From: Halomonas sp. I5-271120
Lineage (GTDB): Bacteria > Pseudomonadota > Gammaproteobacteria > Pseudomonadales > Halomonadaceae
NCBI RefSeq assembly: GCF_030553075.1
Contig: NZ_CP130701.1
Location: forward strand, 62,001 to 126,000
Length of the DNA stretch: 64,000 bases
Direction of reading: 5' to 3'
Positions 47,914-56,122 of the stretch are shown here, one piece after another. Within the stretch, counting starts at the first letter, position 1; each line of letters begins with the position of its first letter. Made by a program: the position numbers and the translations under genes. Below the pieces are notes generated by a model. It made no database searches. It worked only from the letters and a program-made list of their open reading frames with translations, and was not told the DNA's origin.

Positions 47914-49149
47914 TTAAACCTTTAGTAGCTCACTGAGTTTTTTCTTGCTTTCGAAATATGTTTCTGACTCCCACTCTACTGATGTCAGGGATAGAAATAT
48001 TTTTTCGAACACATTACCGTTTTCTTCGTCACCTAGGCCAAAATAGCAACTGGCTAGGGTTGCATATGGCCATTTATTTACAGATTGAGTGCTTTCACCT
48101 TCATCAAGCAAGTATGCCAATGTATCTATTATTTCATACCTAGCTTTTTTTGCTGCAATTTTATAGAAAACCTTTTCCTCGGGATCTTCTTCTATACTTG
48201 CAGCAATATTCAAACAAATCGCGTAATTTTCACCATTGTAGTAATCTCTACGAATTTGGAATCCTTTTGAATAATAATCCATAGCTCGTCTTAAACACTC
48301 CCTATCGCTTGTTGCTTGCCATAAACGCTTATAAATGGCACCTGTAAGCCCAAGTGTTTCAGGATCATTTGTCTCATTATCTGGATCTAGCTTCTCAATT
48401 ATTTGAAGAGCATCAGTTAGAGCAGATATTTCAGTAGGAACTTTAGACTTATACCTTGCAAGCGCATGCTGCTGGGTAAAGTATGATTCATTAGGAACTA
48501 AATCTTCTGCTTTCTGCCACAACTTAGCTGCTTCAGAAAAGTTAGAATCTTCCATGCAATGTGTGGCGCGTTCGGATATTGCAAATATACTATCTTCTCT
48601 ATCGGAAAGATCCCCGATAATTCTTTGGTATTCTTTTTTTGTTAACTTAGGGGGTTCGATATCTTGTATATAATCATAAAGAGGGCTATCAACAGTACTA
48701 TTTTTTAATAGAGAGCCAATCATATCTACTAGTGATTCTTTGCAACGCTCTGCCTCATCAACTCCGATATCATCACCCAAGTGTGAATAGTGAAAAATAC
48801 GATTATGATTAATATCAAACGGTATCGTTCCTTCTTGCTCTTTTATGATTATTGTCGAAAAAGGTCTAACCGCATGGCGAACACCTAACTCATATATTGC
48901 ATTTGGGTTATATGTAGATATATCCGCAACAACTAAATCAGCGTGCATTAATAGTGCATACATGCTTTTATCAATTAGACCAGAGTCTTGTATTTCATCA
49001 GCCCTTACGCATGTTAAGCCAGATTTTTCTACCGCAGGCCTAATGATATTTTTATATGTTTTGTCTAGATCTAATGTTTTTCCCGTGGATAAATCTGTCT
49101 TTTTTCCGAAGCCCATTATTACAAAACATAACTTTTTCCTTTTAGTCAC
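47914..49149 (-). CDS. NDT-like domain plus TPR (TRAFs-binding/DUF4071-type) protein (first cassette, first gene)
   Basis: 411 aa. Residues about 6-110 look like a nucleoside 2-deoxyribosyltransferase-type fold: KLCFVIMGFG, YKNIIRPAVEKSGLTCVRADEI, ADLVVADISTYNPNAIYELGVRHA. The rest (about 150-400) is helical with TPR-like repeats and resembles the TRAFs-binding domain (DUF4071) family. Proteins of this kind occur beside nucleotide-signal defence genes. It starts with GTG, with AAGGA eight nt upstream, close to the attI border. It is the most intI-proximal gene and so probably best expressed from the integron promoter. The function is inferred from context. Confidence 0.7.
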   Translation of the reverse strand: MTKRKKLCFVIMGFGKKTDLSTGKTLDLDKTYKNIIRPAVEKSGLTCVRADEIQDSGLIDKSMYALLMHADLVVADISTYNPNAIYELGVRHAVRPFSTIIIKEQEGTIPFDINHNRIFHYSHLGDDIGVDEAERCKESLVDMIGSLLKNSTVDSPLYDYIQDIEPPKLTKKEYQRIIGDLSDREDSIFAISERATHCMEDSNFSEAAKLWQKAEDLVPNESYFTQQHALARYKSKVPTEISALTDALQIIEKLDPDNETNDPETLGLTGAIYKRLWQATSDRECLRRAMDYYSKGFQIRRDYYNGENYAICLNIAASIEEDPEEKVFYKIAAKKARYEIIDTLAYLLDEGESTQSVNKWPYATLASCYFGLGDEENGNVFEKIFLSLTSVEWESETYFESKKKLSELLKV

Positions 49150-49381
49150 TCAGCACATCCTTTTCATGAAATTATAACAGTGATTAGAGCGCGTGCTCGT
49201 GTATCGACTTGAACGAGCTGACACGTTCAACAATATTATCGATCGGGCTATTTGCCATCTAACCCATTGATAGTAATAGACACTAAGGTTAGTTCGGCTA
49301 CCTATGCAGAATTCGCGCGCTTGCACGTTTTGCCGGACCCAATAATACTGTATGAAAATACATATATTCGGACAACAACGT
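49150..49381 (-). other. Probable attI/Pc region of the integron
   Basis: 232 bp between the first cassette gene and the divergent integrase. The first cassette border is probably the GTTATA word on the minus strand at 49173-49178 (…CTGTTATAAT…), the same core as in the attC sites. The cassette promoter Pc should lie here or inside intI, reading leftwards. No strong -35/-10 could be assigned. Confidence 0.5.
49348..49363. promoter_or_regulatory. LexA-like box upstream of intI
   Basis: CTGTATGAAAATACAT matches the SOS box CTGT-N8-ACAG at all but the last base of the second arm. It lies 19 bp before the integrase ATG. Integron integrases are commonly LexA-controlled. Confidence 0.7.
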
Positions 49382-49606
49382 ATGGACGCGCAGAGCAGAC
49401 CGTCCAAGCTGATGGATCGTGTGAAGGCCACCATGCGGGTAAAACGCTACAGCCCGCGTACCGAGAAGACCTACTGCTACTGGATACGCTACTTCATTCG
49501 TTTCCATGGCGTGCGTCACCCCGCCAGCATGGGTGCCCCTGAAGTGAAGGCTTTCCTGGAACACCTCGCGGTAGAACGCTATGTGGCGGCGGCCACGCAG
49601 AGCTAA
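49382..49606 (+). pseudogene. intI: Truncated integron integrase IntI (N-terminal fragment)
   Basis: 74 codons from MDAQSRPSKLMDRVKATMRV to VAAATQS and TAA. This is the N-terminal SAM-like core-binding domain of IntI tyrosine recombinases: RYSPRTEKTYCYWIRYFIRFH, HPASMGAPEVKAFLEHLAVER. The catalytic domain with its Arg-His-Arg-Tyr set is missing, and sequence after 49606 is not integrase-like, so it is inactive. Its direction, away from the cassettes, is that of a normal integron. Confidence 0.85.
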
Positions 49607-49673
49607 TCAACTCTGAACTACAACGAGAGAATGTGGACGTGAAGCGAAAACTTAGGTCGATATCAGCCGATTA

Positions 49674-50099
49674 TCAGGAAAGCTCCAGCTCCATATAGTG
49701 AACTGCACTTTCGGTCTTACAAATTCGGAAACCAAGCCGTTCGTAAAGCGCCACGGCTGGATTCATGCTAAACACGCAAAGCCGAAGAAGTTTAACTCCT
49801 GTATCCTTGGCAATATCGCTGGCAAAACTGATAGCCTGCGAGCCTACTCCCCTGCCCTGCCAATCCGGCCTTATCTGTAGGTCTCGAATGTAATAAGCCA
49901 TATCATCGTGACTCAACCGCAAGACACCCACCGCGCTGTCACCCAAGATGATCTCGTAGCTCTCGAACTCTTCCCAGTTCTTATCAAACAACGCCTGATC
50001 CCAATGAACCCCGATCTTTTGATAGTACGGCTCCATATTCTGGCGAGTCAGCCGTTCAACAAATTCCTTGTTTTTCGCTTGTCGGAACTCAGGCGTCAT
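49674..50099 (-). CDS. GNAT family N-acetyltransferase
   Basis: 141 aa. An acetyl-CoA-dependent acyltransferase: DMAYYIRDLQIRPDWQGRGVGSQAISFA contains the Q/RxxGxG/A motif (QGRGVG), and LRLCVFSMNPAVALYERLGFRI ends the fold. The ATG at 50099 follows AGGAAAG; a TTG 24 nt upstream is less likely. It could be a former cassette, but no attC-like site was seen next to it. The substrate is unknown. Confidence 0.85.
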   Translation of the reverse strand: MTPEFRQAKNKEFVERLTRQNMEPYYQKIGVHWDQALFDKNWEEFESYEIILGDSAVGVLRLSHDDMAYYIRDLQIRPDWQGRGVGSQAISFASDIAKDTGVKLLRLCVFSMNPAVALYERLGFRICKTESAVHYMELELS

Positions 50100-50216
50100 T
50101 TCTACTTTCCTGGCAGTGATCAAACTGCGTTACCGGTAATTACGTGAACGTGCCAGCGCACTCACCCATACGATCCGGCGCCAACCCTGGAGAGATACAC
50201 TAATTATGAGCGAGTC

Positions 50217-50240
50217 AAAAAAAGGCTCGGCAGCCGAGGC
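50217..50240 (-). terminator. Terminator on the minus strand
   Basis: CTCGG-CTG-CCGAG followed by CC and seven T on the minus strand, about 195 bp beyond the CSD-DUF1294 stop, so it may end that transcript. Confidence 0.6.
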
Positions 50241-50296
50241 GGGGTTTTCGCCCGTGCGTTGTTCCCAGGGTGGCAGACTCTTCACAGCGAGGAGCT

Positions 50297-50365
50297 AGGC
50301 ACGCTACCGCCCCTACCTGGGCATGTGGTGATGGCGTCCTGCCATCCATGCAGTAGTCCCTACGT
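50297..50365. repeat. Structured direct repeat, copy 1
   Basis: About 69 bp matching 51595-51663 at all but six or so positions, same orientation. The inner part can fold: CTAC...GCATG...GATGGC-gtcct-GCCATC-CATGC-a-GTAG. A CTCTTCACA word precedes both copies. Confidence 0.8.
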
Positions 50366-50434
50366 GTCGGGTCCCGCGTTAATAGTGACACCTTTATCCA
50401 TGGCGCAACCGATCATCAAGAACCCTGCCCTTAT

Positions 50435-51043
50435 TCACCATGTTTCAAGAATCTTCCCAATGAATGCCGCGCCGGTGGTTGACCCCGCCACCCCAAGAAC
50501 ACCGCAGTTGAGCACCACCGTAAACCAGAAAATAATTTGGAAAGGCCGCTTGCTTGATTTATGCCGAAACACCTGTTGCGCCAATAGCGCACCAGGCCAG
50601 CCACCTAACAATGCACAGAAATGAAGTGTATTTTCCGACGTCCGCTGAGCCTCGCGTTGCGCCGCCCATTTATCAAGGCCATACAAGACGAAGGTTAAAG
50701 CGCTCATTCCAGCGAAACCCGACAACGAGGATGCCGGCAACTTCCCCGTATCGACGAGCCTCCACAATACCGGGAAAGGCAAGAGGGCTGCGGCTGAAAA
50801 GAGCATGCGCTTTGACATCAGCATCCCAGAGACAGCACCTAGACCAGCGGGGCGCACATTCACAGCGCGCGCCTTGCCATCCGAGGCCGTGCTCATCTCA
50901 TAGGAGACGCTATCACCGACTGAGGGTCGGGATGCACCACGCGCCATGCCGCTTACATGAAAGAATAGCCTGTCACCACCCGAGTCGGGGCTGATGAAGC
51001 CAAACCCTCTATCATCTTTCCAATCCGCAATGCGTCCTCGCAT
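50435..51043 (-). CDS. Cold-shock domain-DUF1294 membrane protein
   Basis: 202 aa. An N-terminal cold-shock domain (RGRIADWKDDRGFGFISPDSGGDRLFFHVS, with RNP1 GFGFI and RNP2-like LFFHVS) is followed by three membrane helices of DUF1294 (LYGLDKWAAQREAQRTSENTLHFCALLGGWPGALLAQQVFRHKSSKRPFQIIFW). This architecture is widespread in proteobacteria; CSDs bind single-stranded nucleic acid, and the role of the membrane part is unknown. The ATG at 51043 has GAGGTAAG upstream. The gene lies between the two copies of the structured repeat. Confidence 0.88.
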   Translation of the reverse strand: MRGRIADWKDDRGFGFISPDSGGDRLFFHVSGMARGASRPSVGDSVSYEMSTASDGKARAVNVRPAGLGAVSGMLMSKRMLFSAAALLPFPVLWRLVDTGKLPASSLSGFAGMSALTFVLYGLDKWAAQREAQRTSENTLHFCALLGGWPGALLAQQVFRHKSSKRPFQIIFWFTVVLNCGVLGVAGSTTGAAFIGKILETW

Positions 51044-51106
51044 CAATTCTTACCTCACTTGGACAACATGCCTCTGTTCGCCGATGATTCACCACCCCTG
51101 AAGCCC

Positions 51107-51532
51107 TTATGAACTGGTGCGGCATACCGCCCGCCCTTCTTCCCGTAGATAGCAGCAAAAGCTCGCTACATCCTCATTACTGAAACGGCCCGAGATGAAC
51201 TCACCCGGGATCAGCCCTTCGTCCCACCGCTCCGATAGCAGAATGTACTCCGCCGCCTTTTCATCACCCGGGGATATCTCCACGACGGCGGTGGTTTGAT
51301 GGATATAGAGATCACGTAGTTCTTTCGTACAGTTAATAATGGGGAAGGTTTCGTCAGCAGTGCACTGATATCCAGCCTGGGCAAAAAAATCACTTGCGGT
51401 GGAGAACAGGACACTAGGTTCCAAGTGCGGAAGTGGTGTTGGTTCAATGTTTCTGACGATATCACTGGCCACATTGGTGCAGCCAGAAACGAGCACTGAC
51501 ATCAAGCTCAAAAGGAGGTATTGCTTCTTCAT
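51107..51532 (-). CDS. Putative lipoprotein
   Basis: 141 aa. A lipoprotein signal peptide with lipobox VSGC (Cys18) is followed by about 120 polar residues with three pairs of cysteines (QCTADETFPIINC, FCCYLREEGRAVC). No family was recognised. It may be anchored to the outer membrane facing the periplasm. Confidence 0.65.
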   Translation of the reverse strand: MKKQYLLLSLMSVLVSGCTNVASDIVRNIEPTPLPHLEPSVLFSTASDFFAQAGYQCTADETFPIINCTKELRDLYIHQTTAVVEISPGDEKAAEYILLSERWDEGLIPGEFISGRFSNEDVASFCCYLREEGRAVCRTSS

Positions 51533-51594
51533 AGCAGTCGTAACTCTTCACAAAGTAACTCTTCACAAGAGCGGGAGAAGCAATAAACGAACCG

Positions 51595-51663
51595 GGCACG
51601 CTACCGCCCCTACCTGGGCATGAGGTGATGGCGTCTTGCCATCCATGCGGTAGTCCCTGCGTA
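51595..51663. repeat. Structured direct repeat, copy 2
   Basis: Second copy of the element at 50297. The stem is kept where bases differ, for example GCATG/CATGC and GATGGC/GCCATC remain intact. Confidence 0.8.
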
Positions 51664-51852
51664 CAGCTATGGTGTGATTCGGCCTGATCGTCTCGGCGAC
51701 CTTGAGCAGCCAGCGTATTCAAGAATGGTGATGGAAGCAAAATGGCGGTGAGTCGCGGAGGTGGCGCAACTCGGCGCCTGTGTCTGTAAGCCACCGAGCG
51801 ATTCCCCTGCCTCACCGAGAGAAAAGCCCTGTCGGCGAAGTAAGTGATACAC

Positions 51853-51924
51853 AAAAAAGCCCCGAAGGCTGGATTGGGTGTCCAACTTTCGGGGTGCAGT
51901 TCAGATCTGGCTCGGGGCTTTTTC
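51853..51924 (-). terminator. dab operon terminator (branched hairpin)
   Basis: Outer arms AAAAAGCCCCG and CGGGGCTTTTT enclose an inner GCCCCGAAaggct...CTTTCGGGG alternative. It lies just downstream of dabA on the minus strand and could work in both directions. Confidence 0.75.
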
Positions 51925-51958
51925 TTATGAGACGTGTCTTTTGAGGCGAGTATTGCCT

Positions 51959-54445
51959 CTAGCTGGTGACCCACTGCCCGCCGCGGTAGGCGACAATCTC
52001 GCCGTTCTGGTCATTGAGCGCGAAGAGGTTGATCCAGTCGTTATCCACCAGTGACGCGAGCATCTCGTGGCGGCTGATGATGTCCTCGATGGCGAGAGTC
52101 GGCGCCGCCAGGTAAACGCTCAGGCGCAGGGGTTCGTGGCGCCATTGCTCGCCGTCGTGCAGCGACTGCATCGGCAGGCCGATGCGCAGGTCCCCGCCGT
52201 TGCCCTCGAACACGCCGATATGCCCGCCGACCACGTTGTGCAGCACCTTGTTGCCGCTGCCCAGCTTGCGGTTGTCCAGCACGGAGCTGTTGTACTGCAT
52301 GTTGATCCAGTGGGCGACAACCATGGGCGCGGTCATGATCTGCTCAAGCCTCGAGAAGTCTGGATCGGTGCGCCAATCATAATCATGCAGAAAGCTGCGG
52401 CCGGCCAGATCGATGGGCGCCGTAACGTGGCGTGGTGCGGCGATGAAGCTGGCGTTGTTGGCAAGCCCCCACTCCGGGCGGGTCTGCGACCAGTCGGCGC
52501 CGCGGCGATCGAGGGTCTTGGCAAGATCCGATTCCTCCGCCGAGAGGCCGAGCCGCGGGGCACGCTCGCGCCGGGCCTGGGCGCTTGCCTGCTCGAGCCA
52601 TTGCCGCTCGGCCTGGCTCAGCGGGTCATTATGATCCCCCCCGGCCTCCGGCAACTCGATCCGGTCGGTGATGGTGTGGTGCAGCGCGGGCACGAAGCGG
52701 GTCTGCTCCGGAATGATAAGGCCCATATCAGCCAGCTTCTCACGCTGCGCTGGGTCGTTGAGCAACCGGGCCAGAGCCCGCACCGAGACCTCGCCCGACT
52801 GCCCGCCACAGGCGCCGCACTCGAGCCCCGCCGCATGCGGGTTGTTGCTGCTCTGGCTGGTGTGGCCGACCAGCAGCACCCGGGGGGCGAACTGCTCGGT
52901 GAGCCCCATGGCGTTCAGGATGGTGTGGGCGAGCCCTGCCTTGTCATGGAGGCTCAGCGCCTCGCCGCTGTCCCGCCAGTGCCAGCTGAGCTGATCCATG
53001 GCGATGGGGGCGCGCTTGGCTTTGGGGTCCAACGAGCGGCGCAGCAGCTTGCCGGCGTACATGAGGCCCCCGGCCTCCACGGCGGTGAAGGTGGCGCTGG
53101 CCGCCTTGCTCCATTCCTGAAGACGCGCCTGCCAGTTGAGCCGCTGGGCGGAGCGGCGGTCGCCTTCGGCCGAGCCGCTGCAAAGGGTTACCTTCGGGGC
53201 CAGCAGGCCCGGCAGATGGGGCTGAGCTAGCGCGGCGCCGGACGGCCGATGTTCCAGCGGCAGGCCGAAGAAGCCGGCAAACCCCAGGGTCTGGATCGCC
53301 GGGCTCTGCTGCTCCAGCGCCCGGCGCAGGGGCTCGGAGCGCACATCGATGCAGAACGCCGCCTGAAGCTCGGGTGGGGTGGTCGGCAAGGTGGCCCGGA
53401 CCGACTCGCCCAGCGCCCGATGCAACGGCTGCTGGTAAGCGAGTTCGCTGGCGATCTGCCACACCCACAGCGGCTGCTGTGCGCGGTGATGTCGATCGAT
53501 CTGCTCCGGCAGTTCCACCAGCTCGCGGTGCCACAGGGCCATCAGCCGTTCGGCCTGATCGGGTCGCTCCTGGCGGATATAGCGCCACAGCACGAGCTCC
53601 CAGGCCAGGCGAATCGCCAGCAGGCTGCGCATGTCGGACGGCCGCTGTTTGGCCTCGCTTGAGGCAAGCGCACGCTGCCAATCCTGATAGGCGACCCAGG
53701 CCGCCCAGCCATTGATGTCCAGCAGCAGCGCCTGGGCATAGCCGTCGAGGCGCTTGGCATCGACATCCAGCTCGGCGATCGCGGCCTGGAACAGGCCGTC
53801 CTCGGTGTGCGGCAGGGTCTCGAAATAACGCCGCAGCTTCGGCTCGCCCATCAGGATGGCGATGCCGCGATCCTTGAGGGTCATGTCGCGCCAGTGCTGA
53901 TACAGGCGCTTGTCGGCAGGCGCGGTCAAGCGTTCGGCGTTGAGAGGCCCGTCCTCTTGGAAGTAGGCGGCGCAGAACTGGCTGATCTGGTGGGTGATCT
54001 CGTCACGCCAGGCCATCTTGTGCTGCCGGTCACGGCGCGCATCCACCAGATCGCTGATGTTGTGCCAGTGCGGTAGCCGGGCCAGGTCCTCGACCACCTG
54101 CAGCAGGTTCTTGTAGCTCCCCTGGTAGCCGATCCGCTTGGCCGCCTGGGTCAGATGATCATCGCTGATCTCGCCGCGCTGCCAGGCTCCCAGATAGTGG
54201 CTTGGCGGCATCAGGCAGCGAATGTTGGCAAGCGCCGACAGCCGGGCGAAGACGTTGGCCGCGCTGTCCCCGCGCATGGCCCAGTATGGGCTGACCGCAA
54301 TCTGGCGATCCAGCGGCCAGGTCGGGGCGACGCTTCCGCAGGCCCGATCCAGTGCCTGCTCGTGCGCGGGCGTCAACGGCGGATGGTCGTCCACGTTCAC
54401 GGACTGGGGAGTCAATGCGATCTTGGCGTTTTCTTGAATCGTCAT
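51959..54445 (-). CDS. dabA: Inorganic carbon transporter subunit DabA
   Basis: 828 aa (UPF0753/DUF2309). DabA has a beta-carbonic-anhydrase-like zinc site. The expected ligands are seen: Cys and Asp in FCIDVRSE and His and Cys in VGHTSQSSNNPHAAGLECGACGG. With DabB it couples cation flow to CO2 hydration and so accumulates bicarbonate. In a heterotroph this supports anaplerotic carboxylations in air-level CO2. It overlaps dabB by ATGA. Confidence 0.94.
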   Translation of the reverse strand: MTIQENAKIALTPQSVNVDDHPPLTPAHEQALDRACGSVAPTWPLDRQIAVSPYWAMRGDSAANVFARLSALANIRCLMPPSHYLGAWQRGEISDDHLTQAAKRIGYQGSYKNLLQVVEDLARLPHWHNISDLVDARRDRQHKMAWRDEITHQISQFCAAYFQEDGPLNAERLTAPADKRLYQHWRDMTLKDRGIAILMGEPKLRRYFETLPHTEDGLFQAAIAELDVDAKRLDGYAQALLLDINGWAAWVAYQDWQRALASSEAKQRPSDMRSLLAIRLAWELVLWRYIRQERPDQAERLMALWHRELVELPEQIDRHHRAQQPLWVWQIASELAYQQPLHRALGESVRATLPTTPPELQAAFCIDVRSEPLRRALEQQSPAIQTLGFAGFFGLPLEHRPSGAALAQPHLPGLLAPKVTLCSGSAEGDRRSAQRLNWQARLQEWSKAASATFTAVEAGGLMYAGKLLRRSLDPKAKRAPIAMDQLSWHWRDSGEALSLHDKAGLAHTILNAMGLTEQFAPRVLLVGHTSQSSNNPHAAGLECGACGGQSGEVSVRALARLLNDPAQREKLADMGLIIPEQTRFVPALHHTITDRIELPEAGGDHNDPLSQAERQWLEQASAQARRERAPRLGLSAEESDLAKTLDRRGADWSQTRPEWGLANNASFIAAPRHVTAPIDLAGRSFLHDYDWRTDPDFSRLEQIMTAPMVVAHWINMQYNSSVLDNRKLGSGNKVLHNVVGGHIGVFEGNGGDLRIGLPMQSLHDGEQWRHEPLRLSVYLAAPTLAIEDIISRHEMLASLVDNDWINLFALNDQNGEIVAYRGGQWVTS

Positions 54446-56022
54446 AGCGAACCCTCACGAGAATCGGTATGCAGCTGCTTGGCCTGGATGCGACTCGGCA
54501 ACGCATGCGGCCAGAGTTTCAAGGTGTTTCGAGTGACCCACTCATCCAGATAAAAACCGGCGTAGCAGTAGAGGTTCAGCTTCTGCACCCAGCCAAGGTG
54601 CAGGCCATAGCGCTGCAGGCAGTAGCCCGCAAACAGCACCACGAAAAGCAGGCTGACCCAGAGATCCGCCCAGAGGGATGTCGTGTGCTCGAAAGTAGGC
54701 AGGAGCACGGCGAACAGCGACTTGAGCGTGAAATAGGCGAGCATCACCAGCGCGGCCAGGCCAAGGAAGCGGGCTCCGGTATCTGGCGCGCCCTGGCGGC
54801 GCCGTTCGGCTAGCAAGACGGTCAGGGCCAGGGTCAGCAGCACCCAGGGGCTCAGCATATCGAAGGCCGTGGATTCGGTCGTCGAGCGAACCACGACGCC
54901 CAGCGCCACCACCATCGCCGTGCTGATACCGCCCGCCGAGAACCACTGGGCAAGCGTCGGGTGGCTTCCAGGTGCCTGGCGACGCTGCAGATCCTCTTTG
55001 ACCGCCTCGCCGGAACTCAAGAAGGCGTAGGCCTTGTAGCAGGAGTGCGCGATCAGGTGCAGCAGCGCCAGCTCCACGAGCCCCAGGGCAATCTCGACCA
55101 GCATCAGGCCCATCTGCGCGCTGGTCGACCAGGCCAGCCGCACCTTGATGCTGATGCGCGTCATCATGACCAGGGCCGCCAGAACGCTGCTGACCCCGGC
55201 CACCACCAGGATCAATGCCTGTGCAGGAACCGACGCCTGCAGCAGCGGATAGAACAGCAGCAACAGGTAGCCGCCAAGATTGATCACGCCGCCATGCAGC
55301 GCCGCTGAAACCGGGGTGGGTGCTTCGACTACCTGGATCAGCCAGCCATGCAGGGGCAGTTGGGCGCACTTGATCAGCGCCGCCAGGGCAAGCAAACAGG
55401 CCGCCGCCTGTTCGCTGAAGGAAAGCACTACGTCGGGCGCTGCATAGGCGCCGGTAATCACGCTGATGCGTGCGCTGTCGTGGTGCAGGTACAGCAGCAG
55501 AAAGGCCCCCAGGGCGCAGAGTTCGGCGCCGCGGGCAAAGAGAAACTTCTTGTGGGCGGCCAGGGCCGCGCGTGGGCGATCGGGATAGAACATCAGGAGC
55601 TGGTGCATGGACAGACCGATGGTCAGCCAGGCAAGCAGGAATACCACCAGATGGTCGCTCAGCACCGCCACGCTGACGGCCGCGAATACAGTCTGGGCCA
55701 GGGCGACGAAGCGCCGCTGGCGGGGTTCGCCCTGCAGATAGGTGGCGCTATAGCGGATCACCACGAAGCCGATGAAGTTGGCCAGCAGCAGCATGACCAG
55801 ATGCAAGGGCGTGGTCAGCCAAGCGCCGCTCACCGCCGGCAGCAGCTGGAACACACCCAGCCCCAGCAGGACCACCGCGAGCAGCAGGCCGCTCGAGGTA
55901 GCGACCTTCGCCATGTGCCAGGCGCGCTCACGCGGCTGACGAGCGCTCGCCAAGGCCCCCAGCGCTAGCACGGTGGGCACCAGGGAGAGCAGGATAGTGG
56001 GCAACAGCTCGTTCCAGTGCAT
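54442..56022 (-). CDS. dabB: Inorganic carbon transporter subunit DabB (NuoL/MrpA-like)
   Basis: 526 aa with about 13 or 14 membrane helices, a proton-conducting antiporter-like subunit: MLLLANFIGFVVIRYSATYLQGEPRQRRF, WLTIGLSMHQLLMFYPDRPRA, PLHGWLIQVVEAPTPVSAALHGGVINLGGYLL with the functional Glu and Lys pattern, and HLIAHSCYKAYAFLSSG. First gene of the dabBA operon, divergent from a LysR regulator. Confidence 0.93.
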   Translation of the reverse strand: MHWNELLPTILLSLVPTVLALGALASARQPRERAWHMAKVATSSGLLLAVVLLGLGVFQLLPAVSGAWLTTPLHLVMLLLANFIGFVVIRYSATYLQGEPRQRRFVALAQTVFAAVSVAVLSDHLVVFLLAWLTIGLSMHQLLMFYPDRPRAALAAHKKFLFARGAELCALGAFLLLYLHHDSARISVITGAYAAPDVVLSFSEQAAACLLALAALIKCAQLPLHGWLIQVVEAPTPVSAALHGGVINLGGYLLLLFYPLLQASVPAQALILVVAGVSSVLAALVMMTRISIKVRLAWSTSAQMGLMLVEIALGLVELALLHLIAHSCYKAYAFLSSGEAVKEDLQRRQAPGSHPTLAQWFSAGGISTAMVVALGVVVRSTTESTAFDMLSPWVLLTLALTVLLAERRRQGAPDTGARFLGLAALVMLAYFTLKSLFAVLLPTFEHTTSLWADLWVSLLFVVLFAGYCLQRYGLHLGWVQKLNLYCYAGFYLDEWVTRNTLKLWPHALPSRIQAKQLHTDSREGSL

Positions 56023-56122
56023 GAAAAAACTCCGATAATCCGTGGAGCGAGCAGTATCCTGTGACTCGTTTTTGAATAAAAATAGATATAAATTGACGCA
56101 TTGTTCTATAAAAGAGAACGGT

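Larger units (their letters stand above)
50100..50434. other. Intergenic region with structured repeat copy 1
   Basis: 335 bp without a gene. It holds a minus-strand terminator (50217-50240) and the first copy of a structured direct repeat (about 50297-50365). The remainder shows nothing recognisable. Confidence 0.5.
51533..51958. other. Intergenic region with structured repeat copy 2
   Basis: 426 bp. It contains a 2 x 15-bp duplication (51540, 51555; GTAACTCTTCACAAA), the second structured repeat (about 51595-51663) and the terminator below. A long minus-strand reading frame (51462-51974) has no protein-like features and overlaps these elements, so it is not called. Confidence 0.55.

Noticed and set aside
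49607..50123. Acetyltransferase gene as a fourth integron cassette
   Set aside because: It lies on the integrase side, not in the array, and no attC-like boxes were found at its 3' end.
51462..51974. 170-codon open frame on the minus strand between the lipoprotein and dabA
   Set aside because: It spans a terminator, the structured repeat and the 15-bp duplication, overlaps the lipoprotein start and has no protein-like pattern.
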